A DNA stretch of 64,000 nucleotides from Mycobacterium dioxanotrophicus. GTDB lineage: Bacteria; Actinomycetota; Actinomycetes; Mycobacteriales; Mycobacteriaceae. Of this stretch, positions 36,789-45,779 are shown in pieces. Each line of letters starts with the position of its first letter. The first letter of the stretch is position 1. Where the stretch lies: contig NZ_CP020809.1 in the NCBI RefSeq assembly GCF_002157835.1, forward strand, positions 4,464,001-4,528,000. The letters run 5' to 3'. Made by a program: the position numbers and the translations under genes. Below the pieces are notes generated by a model. It had not been told where the DNA came from. It ran no database searches and saw nothing but the letters and a program-made list of their open reading frames with translations.

Positions 36789-38174
36789 GTGAAACGCTTG
36801 TCAGGTATGGATGCCATGTTCTTGTCCATGGAGGGCACCGAGTGGCCGCAACACACGCTGGGGTTGATGATCCTCGACCCCAGTGACGCACCAGGATTCG
36901 ATTTCGAGCACCTGCGTGACCACCTGAACCGGCGGCTACCCTACCTGCCCCAGTTCCGGCGTCGCATCCAAGAGGTGCCGCTGGGACTCGACCGGCCGGT
37001 GTGGGTCGACGACCCCTCGTTCAAACTCGACTACCACATCCACCGCGCGGCGCTACCCGCGCCCGGTGGCGAACGCGAGCTGGCCGACGTCGTCGGCGAG
37101 ATCCTGGGCCGCCAACTCGACCGCAACCAGCCACTGTGGGAAAGCTGGTTCGTCGAGGGCCTGGAAGGTGGCCGCGTCGCCTACATCGCCAAGACCCACC
37201 ACTCGATGGTCGACGGGGTCTCCGGCGCCGGCCTGTCGTCAGTGCTGTGCGACGCACATCCGAAGGCCGACAAGCCGCTGGTCGCTCTGCCCGATGAGGA
37301 CGAACAACCGCGGCACTCTGCCCTCGAGCTGTTCGCCAAGGGCACGGTCGCGGCCGCGACCTCACCTCCGAAAATCGTGCAGTACCTGGGCCAGACCGTC
37401 CGCGGCGCCGTGACAACCATCAGTCACCTGCGGCGCGACAACCCGCCGCCACGGCCGATGAGTGCCCCGAAGACCAGCTTCAACGGCGCGCTGAGTTCGC
37501 ACCGCAGCTTCGCCTACACCTCCCTGCCGATGGCCGACATCAAGCACGTCAAGAACAGCCTGGGCGTCAAGGTCAACGACGTCATCCTGTGTGTCGTTGC
37601 GGGCGCACTGCGCAGTTATCTACTGAAACGCGATGAGCTGCCGCAGAACTCGGTGCTGGCCACCGTCCCGATGTCGACCCGCGACGCCGGCGACGACGAA
37701 CTCGGCAACTTCGTGCACGCGATGGTCGCGTCGATGTGTACTGACGTCGAGGACCCGGTCGAGCGGCTCTCGGCCATCCACAACGGCATGAACAGCGCCA
37801 AGGCGCTGGCCGAGGACCTGCAGTCACAGCAGTCGGTCGGCCTGACCGACTTCGCTCCGCCGGTGCTGCTGAACCTGTTGTTCAAGGGATTCCGCGCGGC
37901 CAAACTCGAAGACAAGCTGCCGCTGGGCAGCAACCTCATCGTGTCGAACGTTCCCGGTCCGCCGGTCCAGCTGTACATGGCCGGTGCACGCATAGAACAC
38001 ATCGTGCCGGTGGGCCCGCTGACGGTCGGTATGGGTATCAACGTCACGGTGTTCAGCTACGGCAACTACGTGGACGTCGGTGTGCAAGCCGATCCAGATC
38101 TGATGGACGACCCGTGGGAACTTCTCGAGGGCGCCAAGGCCGAGCTCGAGAAACTGATGGCCGCCGCCGGTTGA
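36789..38174 (+). CDS. wax ester synthase / diacylglycerol acyltransferase (WS/DGAT)
   Basis: A GTG start (GTG AAA CGC) gives 461 aa beginning VKRLSGMDAMFL, the usual WS/DGAT opening. The catalytic motif is intact: THHSMVDG with His137, His138 and Asp142. Late motifs NVPGPPVQLYMAG and GLTVGMGINVTVFSYG-like segments are present. It esterifies acyl-CoA to alcohols or diacylglycerol, making storage lipid. It leads a plus-strand unit with two SDRs. Confidence 0.93.
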   Translation: MKRLSGMDAMFLSMEGTEWPQHTLGLMILDPSDAPGFDFEHLRDHLNRRLPYLPQFRRRIQEVPLGLDRPVWVDDPSFKLDYHIHRAALPAPGGERELADVVGEILGRQLDRNQPLWESWFVEGLEGGRVAYIAKTHHSMVDGVSGAGLSSVLCDAHPKADKPLVALPDEDEQPRHSALELFAKGTVAAATSPPKIVQYLGQTVRGAVTTISHLRRDNPPPRPMSAPKTSFNGALSSHRSFAYTSLPMADIKHVKNSLGVKVNDVILCVVAGALRSYLLKRDELPQNSVLATVPMSTRDAGDDELGNFVHAMVASMCTDVEDPVERLSAIHNGMNSAKALAEDLQSQQSVGLTDFAPPVLLNLLFKGFRAAKLEDKLPLGSNLIVSNVPGPPVQLYMAGARIEHIVPVGPLTVGMGINVTVFSYGNYVDVGVQADPDLMDDPWELLEGAKAELEKLMAAAG

Positions 38175-38308
38175 CCGGTTCCGCCCACCGAGACGGCCCG
38201 GCACCCGAATTCCCACTGAGTAGGACTAAACCCCGCGCGACCTCCCGCGATGTGATTGCGTCAAGGCGTGGGCAGACCCGGCCGAGGTCTCTGTCCAGTC
38301 GACGCTGA

Positions 38309-39100
<792 letters not shown>

Positions 39101-39137
39101 CATCCGCCGACCGGACCTACGACGGGAGCACTCCAGC

Positions 39138-39929
39138 ATGAAGCGACTCGAAGACCACCGGATCCTCGTGACCGGCGCAGCATCGGGCATCGGGCAGGCC
39201 ACCGTCCTGCGCCTGCTCGACGAAGGCGCGACCGTTGTCGGCGCCGACATCTCCACCGACGGATTGGTCCAGACGGGCGAGCTCGCCCAGCAGGCCGGCA
39301 GCGACTCCCGGTTCACGGCTCTGACCATGGACATCGGGGACGAGACCTCGGTCGTCGAGGGGGTCAAGGCCGGAATCGAGGCGCTCGGTGGCCTCGACGC
39401 CCTGGTCAATGCGGCGGGCATGCTGCGCGCCGTGCACACCCACGAGATGAGCCTGGCGTCGTGGAACCAGATCATCGCGGTCAACCTGACCGGTACCTTC
39501 CTGGTGATCCGCGAAGCCCTGCCTGCGCTGCTGGCCAACCCGCGCAGCGCGATCGTCAACTTCAGCTCCACCTCGGCGGCGTTTGCCCATCCCTACATGG
39601 CGGCGTATGCGGCGAGCAAGGGCGGAATCCAGTCGATGACACACTCTCTGGCACTGGAGTACGGCAAGCAGGGGCTGCGCGCCGTGAGCGTCGCGCCCGG
39701 CAGCATCAAGTCCGGAATCACCGACGCCACACCGGGTTTCATCCCCTCCGACGCAGACTGGTCACTGTTCGCCAAGCTGTCGCCCATCGTGCCGACAACG
39801 TTGACCTCGGGCACCGCCGCCATGGGCGATCCCAGCGCGGTCGCCGGTGTGATCGCGATGCTGGTCTCCGACGACGGCGTGTTCATCAGTGGCACGGAGA
39901 TCCGCATCGACGGTGGCACCCACGCCTGA
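39138..39929 (+). CDS. short-chain dehydrogenase/reductase
   Basis: The 263-aa SDR shows TGAASGIG, VNAAG, NFSSTSA and YAASK. The acidic residue after strand 2 (GADIS) points to NAD(H). Its substrate is unknown; the context of WS/DGAT and BVMO suggests secondary alcohols or fatty alcohols. It converges with the acyl-CoA-dehydrogenase-like gene, 23 bp away. Confidence 0.9.
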   Translation: MKRLEDHRILVTGAASGIGQATVLRLLDEGATVVGADISTDGLVQTGELAQQAGSDSRFTALTMDIGDETSVVEGVKAGIEALGGLDALVNAAGMLRAVHTHEMSLASWNQIIAVNLTGTFLVIREALPALLANPRSAIVNFSSTSAAFAHPYMAAYAASKGGIQSMTHSLALEYGKQGLRAVSVAPGSIKSGITDATPGFIPSDADWSLFAKLSPIVPTTLTSGTAAMGDPSAVAGVIAMLVSDDGVFISGTEIRIDGGTHA

Positions 39930-39952
39930 TCAGGCGGGGCGCGTCGGGGCGT

Positions 39953-41026
39953 TCAGCCCATCAGCCCCGACGCGGCAACCACCCCGGCAAGCCCGACATG
40001 GGCATCCCGCCAGAACCTCTGCAGCGGGTGGTCGCGACGCAGCGCGTCGATGCTCGACCGCGACACGATGTCGTCGACCGCACGCACCGCACGGCGCGCC
40101 GAGGCCACCTGATCGCGCCGTGCCCGCTCCCGCACACCGGCATCGATCGGCCCGTCGAGGACAAGATGGAACGACGCGCTGACAGTGTCGAGCAGCGCCA
40201 GCCGCGAAGCCCTGATCTCCGCGGCCGCCTGCTCGACGACCGCATCGTCGGATCCCCCCGCCGCGCCGTGATGTGCCAGCGCACCATCGGCCATCCCGAT
40301 CACCGCGGCCGTGATGCCCAGCGGCACCACCATCCCGAACGGCAAGTGGTAGATGGGATTACGCAGGCCGGCCTGTGCGGCCGCGGTCCCGTCGGCGACG
40401 CCGCGATGCACCCGGTATGCCGGCACGAAGATGTCGTCGGCGGCGATCGTCTTACTGCCGGCACCCGCCAACCCGACACCATTCCAGGAATCCTCGACGA
40501 TCAACAGATCGGCGGTCGGCGCCAGGACGTACGTGTCGCCCGACGCGTCGGCGGTGTCGACCACGCGGGCTCCCAGAATGACCCAGTCACAATGATCGAC
40601 ACCCGCCACGAACTGCCACTCACCCGACAGCCGGTAGCCGGCGGCAACCGGAAGCAACAGTCCCGCAGCGGAATACGCCGATGCGATCCAGCTACCCGGA
40701 TCGGCTTCCCACACCTCGTCGCGCGGGCGCCGGGCCGCGGTGGCCACGATCCACGGGGGCACGCCGACCGATCCCGCGACCCAGCCCGCCGAACCGTCCA
40801 GGCGGGCGATCTCGTAGACGGCGTCCGCGAAATCCGCCGGGTGCGTTTCGACGCCGCCGAACTCCTCGGGCTGCAGCAGGTGCATCACCCCGCAACGGCG
40901 CAACGCGTCGGCGCAACGATCGTCCAACCGGCCCAGCGCCTCGTTGACCGGTCCGAGGGCACGCAACACCTCGGCCTGTTCGTCGATGCCTTCCAGAACA
41001 TCTCTGGTCATGTCAACACCACGCAT
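39953..41026 (-). CDS. acyl-CoA-dehydrogenase-fold flavoprotein (HsaA-like monooxygenase family)
   Basis: The ATG at 41026 follows AGGGAG and gives 357 aa. Motifs include FGGVETHPADFADAVYEIARLDGSAGWVAG and YRLSGEWQFVAGVDHCDWVILGA, typical of the flavin-dependent group-D oxygenases (HsaA, HpaB-like acyl-CoA-DH fold) rather than of true acyl-CoA dehydrogenases: the expected catalytic Glu context is not seen. Such enzymes hydroxylate aromatics with FMNH2/FADH2 from a reductase. Two relatives lie to the right (42102 and 43283). The function is inferred. Confidence 0.8.
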   Translation of the reverse strand: MRGVDMTRDVLEGIDEQAEVLRALGPVNEALGRLDDRCADALRRCGVMHLLQPEEFGGVETHPADFADAVYEIARLDGSAGWVAGSVGVPPWIVATAARRPRDEVWEADPGSWIASAYSAAGLLLPVAAGYRLSGEWQFVAGVDHCDWVILGARVVDTADASGDTYVLAPTADLLIVEDSWNGVGLAGAGSKTIAADDIFVPAYRVHRGVADGTAAAQAGLRNPIYHLPFGMVVPLGITAAVIGMADGALAHHGAAGGSDDAVVEQAAAEIRASRLALLDTVSASFHLVLDGPIDAGVRERARRDQVASARRAVRAVDDIVSRSSIDALRRDHPLQRFWRDAHVGLAGVVAASGLMG

Positions 41027-41162
41027 CCACAACTCCCTTGTCGCCCGCATTGCGCGCTGTCGACCATCGTGGGGGATGTGATCGCGGGGTTGCGCCGCAA
41101 TCTCACTGAATGGGATCGTGGTGGACCGAGGATCCGACGTCCACGCAGAAGGGACGGCGCAG

Positions 41163-42098
41163 ATGCCGAGTTACACAAGCCGTGAACCGGCAAAGCCGCG
41201 GCCCGACCAAAGTAGCCGCGCACGCGAGGAGCACCCAAGTAACCGCGCACGCGAGGAGCACCAAGGTAGCAACGCGGTGTCCATGGTGGATCGAGTCGCG
41301 CTGATCCTGAACACGTTCGACGAACCGGGCAAGCACCTGCGGCTGGATCAGATCGCCGGCCGCACCGAGCTGCCGCGCTCGTCGGTGCACCGCATCCTCA
41401 AACAGCTCCACAAGGCCGGCCTGCTGCAGCACCGCCGCGACGGCTACGCGCTGGCCGCCTCACCCCTGCCGGTGACCAGGATGGTCGACCACTCGCAACT
41501 GCGTGGCGTGGCTTCACCGACCCTGTCGCGGCTGCACGCCGACACCGGGCTGGTGGTGCACCTCGGGGTGCTCTTCGGAGGCGACGTCGTCTATCTCGAC
41601 AAGGTCGCGGGCCGCAACAGCGCCGTCGTACCGACCCGCGTGGCCGGCCACACCCCCGCGCACGCCAGCGCCCTGGGCAAGACCATGCTGGCGCAACTTC
41701 CCGCCGAAGACGTCGACGCCATCGTCGGGCAACGGCTCGTGCGGTGCACCCGGGCCACCATCGGCGATCTACCGACCCTGCACCGGGAGCTGGCCCGCAT
41801 CCGGTCGCGCCACGGTCTTGCCTACGACAACGAAGAACTCGCCATCGGCCTGACAAGCGTGGCGGCCCCGTTGCGCTCGGTCGACGGTGAGGTGGCCGGC
41901 CTGTCGCTGAGCGGAACCGTCCCGTTGCACCGGTTGCAACGCACGGCCCCGTTCGTCATCCGCGCCGCGCGGCACATCTCCCAGCAACTTGGCGCCGACC
42001 TGGGCGCCAAGCCGGCATCGTCGGGCGCTCCAGCTCTGGCCACCGACAACCTGCTGTCCCGGGTGCTGCGGACGATCACCTCCGACGCCTGGGTCTGA
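41163..42098 (+). CDS. IclR-family transcriptional regulator with N-terminal repeat
   Basis: Starting at the ATG at 41163 (GAAGGGA upstream) the protein has 311 aa: a charged N-terminal extension with a duplicated RAREEH peptide (about residues 16-40), then the winged helix (MVDRVALILNTFDEP, RTELPRSSVHRILKQL) and the effector domain (TPAHASALGKTMLA). A start at 41277 (GTG) or 41283 (ATG) would remove the repeat and fit the usual IclR length better; the GAGGAG inside each repeat could then be an RBS. Divergent from 39953-41026 and convergent with 42102, it probably regulates these flavoproteins. Confidence 0.82.
   Translation: MPSYTSREPAKPRPDQSSRAREEHPSNRAREEHQGSNAVSMVDRVALILNTFDEPGKHLRLDQIAGRTELPRSSVHRILKQLHKAGLLQHRRDGYALAASPLPVTRMVDHSQLRGVASPTLSRLHADTGLVVHLGVLFGGDVVYLDKVAGRNSAVVPTRVAGHTPAHASALGKTMLAQLPAEDVDAIVGQRLVRCTRATIGDLPTLHRELARIRSRHGLAYDNEELAIGLTSVAAPLRSVDGEVAGLSLSGTVPLHRLQRTAPFVIRAARHISQQLGADLGAKPASSGAPALATDNLLSRVLRTITSDAWV
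41216..41262 (+). repeat. tandem 20-bp repeat, period 27 bp
   Basis: The sequence CCGCGCACGCGAGGAGCACC occurs at 41216-41235 and again at 41243-41262. The core ACGCGAGGAGCAC also appears twice, inverted, before the DUF3039 gene (53555-53607). Confidence 0.7.
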
Positions 42099-42101
42099 CA
42101 G

Positions 42102-43199
42102 TCACCAGAGGATGTCATCGACCTCCATGCCGAACGAGTAGCGCCCGACAAGGGCGAGCACCTGCTCGACGTTGCTCGCCACGTGGGTGCGCGCGGTCTG
42201 TACGTCGCGCCAAATCCGTTCCACCACAGCATCATCGGCGGCGTGGTCGGTCGCGTGCCGCATGAACGTCTGGATCGCGCCGTAGGCCCGATCGGAAGCC
42301 AGCACCTGGTCGCGCCGTGAGCGCAACACCAGCCCGGTGTCGGGGGCCGCGTCGGCGCGGGCACAGTCCATCAGGGCGGCGATGTTGCCGTCGATCTGCC
42401 GCATCGACAGCTCGACATCGGAACTCGCCATCGCGACCGGACCCAGCGGCGAGGAGACATCCGGCCGCAGGGCTGCCAGCACCCGGTCGGCCGCACCGAT
42501 CAACGGAACCGTTCCGGTGTGGATGTACATCGTCGGCTGCGGCAATCGGTAGAGCGGCCCCGGAACCTCCCGCTGGTCACCGCTGACCCAGCCGAACGTG
42601 CGGTAGCGAGGCACCAGTGCCCCAGACACGACGACATCGTGAGCGCCGATACCCCGCAAACCCACACTGTTCCAGCTTGATTCGACGGTGTAGTCCTCAT
42701 GAGGCACCAGCGCCACCACGAAATCCTGGGCGGCCCCGTCGTCACCGACGAGGACGGCCGCCGCCATCAACCACGCCGCGTGCGCGATGCCGGTACATCG
42801 ACTCCACCGGCCCGACAGCCGGAAACCGTCCCCGGCCCGCTCGAGCCGGCCCGTCGGGGCATACGACTCACAGATCAGCGTGTTCGGGTCGGCACCCCAG
42901 ACGTCGCTCTGGGCCTGCTCGTCGAACAGCGACAGATGCCAGGTGTTCACGCCGAGCCAGCCCGCCACCCACCCGGTGGACATGCAGGCCGCTGACAGTT
43001 CCCGCACCACCGACAGATACTCGACCGGGTCGGCTTCCAGCCCACCGAAGGCCTTGGGCCGCAGCATGGCGAAAAACCCGGCATCGTGCAGACGCGCGAT
43101 CACCGATGCGTCGACCGCACCGCTGCGGTCCACCTCCGACGCGGCCCCGTCGATCACCGGCAGCAATCGACCGATCGCGCTGCGCACGCTCTGTGTCAT
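42102..43199 (-). CDS. acyl-CoA-dehydrogenase-fold flavoprotein (HsaA-like), second copy
   Basis: The 365-aa protein has the same architecture as 39953-41026: FGGLEADPVEYLSVVRELSAACMSTGWVAGWL at the N-terminal half and FRLSGRWSRCTGIAHAAWLMAAAV in the middle. The group-D flavin oxygenase reading is favoured over acyl-CoA dehydrogenation. Three bases separate it from the convergent IclR stop, so the two transcripts meet head-on without a terminator. It is divergent from the third relative at 43283. Confidence 0.8.
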   Translation of the reverse strand: MTQSVRSAIGRLLPVIDGAASEVDRSGAVDASVIARLHDAGFFAMLRPKAFGGLEADPVEYLSVVRELSAACMSTGWVAGWLGVNTWHLSLFDEQAQSDVWGADPNTLICESYAPTGRLERAGDGFRLSGRWSRCTGIAHAAWLMAAAVLVGDDGAAQDFVVALVPHEDYTVESSWNSVGLRGIGAHDVVVSGALVPRYRTFGWVSGDQREVPGPLYRLPQPTMYIHTGTVPLIGAADRVLAALRPDVSSPLGPVAMASSDVELSMRQIDGNIAALMDCARADAAPDTGLVLRSRRDQVLASDRAYGAIQTFMRHATDHAADDAVVERIWRDVQTARTHVASNVEQVLALVGRYSFGMEVDDILW

Positions 43200-43282
43200 C
43201 GCCTACCGCCTATCCCGCCTGCGCGGTGTCTGGAGTGTGTCACCATCGTGGATACCATTCGTCGCCCCGCCCAGGAGGTCAT

Positions 43283-44245
43283 ATGGCCCAGCCGCCCGGT
43301 GAATCAATTGCCGTGCTGGACGATTCGTCCACCACGCGACTGCTGCAGCCGGCCAGAAACGGCGGTCGGGGTGTTCCGGTGTCCGAATTCGTCTCGGCGA
43401 TATCCGAACTCGCCGGACGCGACGGCTCCGCAGGTTGGCTCGCGGCCATCCTCAACGCCGCCGCCAACCAGGTCGCTGCCGTCGGCAGCGATGTCGCAGA
43501 GCGGGTGTGGGGCCGCGACACGGCCGCTCTGGTGACCATGGCGACGCGCGCCGACGGGCGATTGATCCGGCAGGGCCCCAACTTTCGGCTGACCGGCCGG
43601 TGGAACACGGTCACCGGTGCGGCATTCGCACACTGGCTGCTGCTGCGCGCCGATCTCGACGGCACTGCCCACTGGGTGCTGCTCCCACGCGACGCGGTCG
43701 AGCCGGCACAGCGCAACGACATCGCCGGCCTACGCACCACCGGCATCTGCGACGTGACCGTGGCCGATACCGTCGTCGACGCGTCTTCCGTGCACCGCTG
43801 TGTCGAGGAAAACCTCTGTGCCGATGCCGAATTCGACGTCGCCCCAAGGATCGTCACCGGAGCCGCCGTTGCGGCCGCGGTGCTCGGTGCCGCTTCCGGA
43901 ATCTGGCAGGCCCACGTCGACCAGGTACGCGAGCGGCTGGCCACCTCGTACGGCAGTGAGGACACCGCCGAGCGCACGGCATCGGCGGTGGCGGTGGCCG
44001 AAACCGCCTCTGCCATCGATGCCGCCACGTTGCAACTCGATGCATCACTGCACGCCCAGGCCGCACCGGCGGCCCGGGCCCAACTGCAAGCCGTCGCCCG
44101 GGCCCGCGACGCCGCCGACCGGCTCTTGTCCAGCGGCAACCGCCACGCGCTGGACGCCACCGACCCGGTCACCAGGTTGTGGCTGGACGTGTCAGCCGGA
44201 TACCGCCTGGCGGTCCGCATCCTCGACGATCCCGGCACCGGCTGA
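43283..44245 (+). CDS. acyl-CoA-dehydrogenase-fold flavoprotein (HsaA-like), third copy, short
   Basis: The ATG at 43283 follows CAGGAGGT, giving 320 aa; the frame open since 42617 is antisense noise. Relative to the two neighbours it lacks about 40 residues, chiefly at the N-terminus, but keeps ISELAGRDGSAGWLAAIL and FRLTGRWNTVTGAAFAHWLLL. It may be a smaller subunit that pairs with another copy, or an inactive homologue. Its last 54 bp overlap the convergent WS/DGAT gene. Confidence 0.75.
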   Translation: MAQPPGESIAVLDDSSTTRLLQPARNGGRGVPVSEFVSAISELAGRDGSAGWLAAILNAAANQVAAVGSDVAERVWGRDTAALVTMATRADGRLIRQGPNFRLTGRWNTVTGAAFAHWLLLRADLDGTAHWVLLPRDAVEPAQRNDIAGLRTTGICDVTVADTVVDASSVHRCVEENLCADAEFDVAPRIVTGAAVAAAVLGAASGIWQAHVDQVRERLATSYGSEDTAERTASAVAVAETASAIDAATLQLDASLHAQAAPAARAQLQAVARARDAADRLLSSGNRHALDATDPVTRLWLDVSAGYRLAVRILDDPGTG

Positions 44246-45631
44246 GCCTGCCCGCTCGGACAGCTCGGCGAGGACACCTGGCAACCGATCGGCGATACCG
44301 TATGGGTCCGGGACGTGATCCCCGCAGGTCAGGACGCAGATCGTCATGTCATCCCGATAGCTCCAGCCGGTGAAGTTGAGACCCATCGGGAACACCACCG
44401 GGCCCGACGAGATGAGCTGCTCGATGGGGGCGCCGCCGAGATACAGAGTCTGCTGCGGCCCGCGCATGTTCGAGGCGATCAGGCTGAACATCGGGCGCTG
44501 TTTGATCCGAGCGCCCAGGATCGGCAGCACCCGCGAATACAACCAGAACAGCGGCCAATATTCCATCCAGTCGTGCTGCAGCCAGGCGTCACGTTCGCCC
44601 TGGACCTCACGCGCGGTGCGGGTGGCCGCCGCCACGGCCTGCAGCCGTGCCACGGGATCGGCGATGTGCGTCGCCAGGTCGACGTTCCACCGGGCGACCT
44701 GATTGCCCCACTGCGCTTCGCTGCCCGCCGGCCGCATCGACACCGGCACCACGGCGGTCAGCGGCTCATCGCTGAGCTGGTCGTGCTCCTGCAGATAGCC
44801 GCGCAGCGCTCCCCCGCACAGCGTGAGGAACACATCGTTGACCGTGACTCCGAATGCCTTGGCGACCCGTTTGATCTCGGCCGCGTCGCAACAGCGGTAG
44901 GCGAACCGGCGGCGCGCCGAGAACGGCTCGTTGAAAGCCATTGCGGGCGCCGTGAACGCCTCGGCGTAGCCGGGCTGTCCGGCTTTCTGCCGCCGCCGGA
45001 TCACGCCCGTGACCTTGGCCGTGCGCGTGACGATGCGCGGGAACCGGCTGAGCGCGGCGATCTGGTGCCGCAGCACCCACGGCCACCACACCACGGCGGC
45101 CGGGCGCTTCTCGTCGGGCAGCGGAATCTTCCGCGGCTGCGGCAGCGGCGTCTCGGGATCGGTGCTGTAGAGCATTTCCAGCAAGCGCAGCGAGGCGCTG
45201 CCAACGGCCACCGCATGATGAATCTTGAGCACCAGTGCGATCCGGCCGCCGGCCAGACCGTCGACGTACCACAGCTGCCACGCTGGCCGGTCGCGGTCGA
45301 GCGCGACCTCGAAGATGTCCCCGATGGTGGCTGCGAGCTCTTCGTCACCGCCGGGGGCCGGCGCGGTGGTCCGCTGGACGTGATGGTCGAGGTCGATCCG
45401 CGGCCGGGACACCCACCACGGGCGACCGACACCGACGCGTGGCGAGAGCAACTGCCACTGCATGGGCTCGACGCGGTCCACCCAACCCTGGACCACAGTC
45501 TTGAGCCGATCGAAGCTGAGCGGCTCGGAAACCCGGGCAGGATCCAGCACAACCGCCTTGATGGTGTGCTGCGGTTGCACCGAGCTCTCCCACGCCAGGA
45601 AGCTGTTGTCCTCACCCTTCAAACGGCGCAT
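44192..45631 (-). CDS. WS/DGAT-family protein with altered active site
   Basis: The ATG at 45631 (GAGGTGAAC upstream) gives 479 aa starting MRRLKGEDNSFLAWES. The fold is clear (RPAWQLWYVDGLAGGR, SNMRGPQQTLYLGGAPI, GWSYRDDM), but the catalytic HHxxxDG motif reads HHAVAVG: both His (138, 139) are kept while the Asp is Val143. In WS/DGATs this motif is considered essential, so activity may be weak, altered, or absent. It is divergent from the acyl-CoA synthetase operon. Confidence 0.87.
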   Translation of the reverse strand: MRRLKGEDNSFLAWESSVQPQHTIKAVVLDPARVSEPLSFDRLKTVVQGWVDRVEPMQWQLLSPRVGVGRPWWVSRPRIDLDHHVQRTTAPAPGGDEELAATIGDIFEVALDRDRPAWQLWYVDGLAGGRIALVLKIHHAVAVGSASLRLLEMLYSTDPETPLPQPRKIPLPDEKRPAAVVWWPWVLRHQIAALSRFPRIVTRTAKVTGVIRRRQKAGQPGYAEAFTAPAMAFNEPFSARRRFAYRCCDAAEIKRVAKAFGVTVNDVFLTLCGGALRGYLQEHDQLSDEPLTAVVPVSMRPAGSEAQWGNQVARWNVDLATHIADPVARLQAVAAATRTAREVQGERDAWLQHDWMEYWPLFWLYSRVLPILGARIKQRPMFSLIASNMRGPQQTLYLGGAPIEQLISSGPVVFPMGLNFTGWSYRDDMTICVLTCGDHVPDPYGIADRLPGVLAELSERAGSAGAGIVEDADRQAVSG

Positions 45632-45779
45632 GTTCACCTCGCTTGTTCGGCCGCCGGGCGCGGCGGCGTATGTGGCTGTGATCACTCTTCTCTATTTCTG
45701 TGTCCCACGAGACAAGGTGTCCCGGCCAGCGGGATTTGACGATCCACGGCCCCGGTGACGCGCCGTACGGTTTCGTGCC

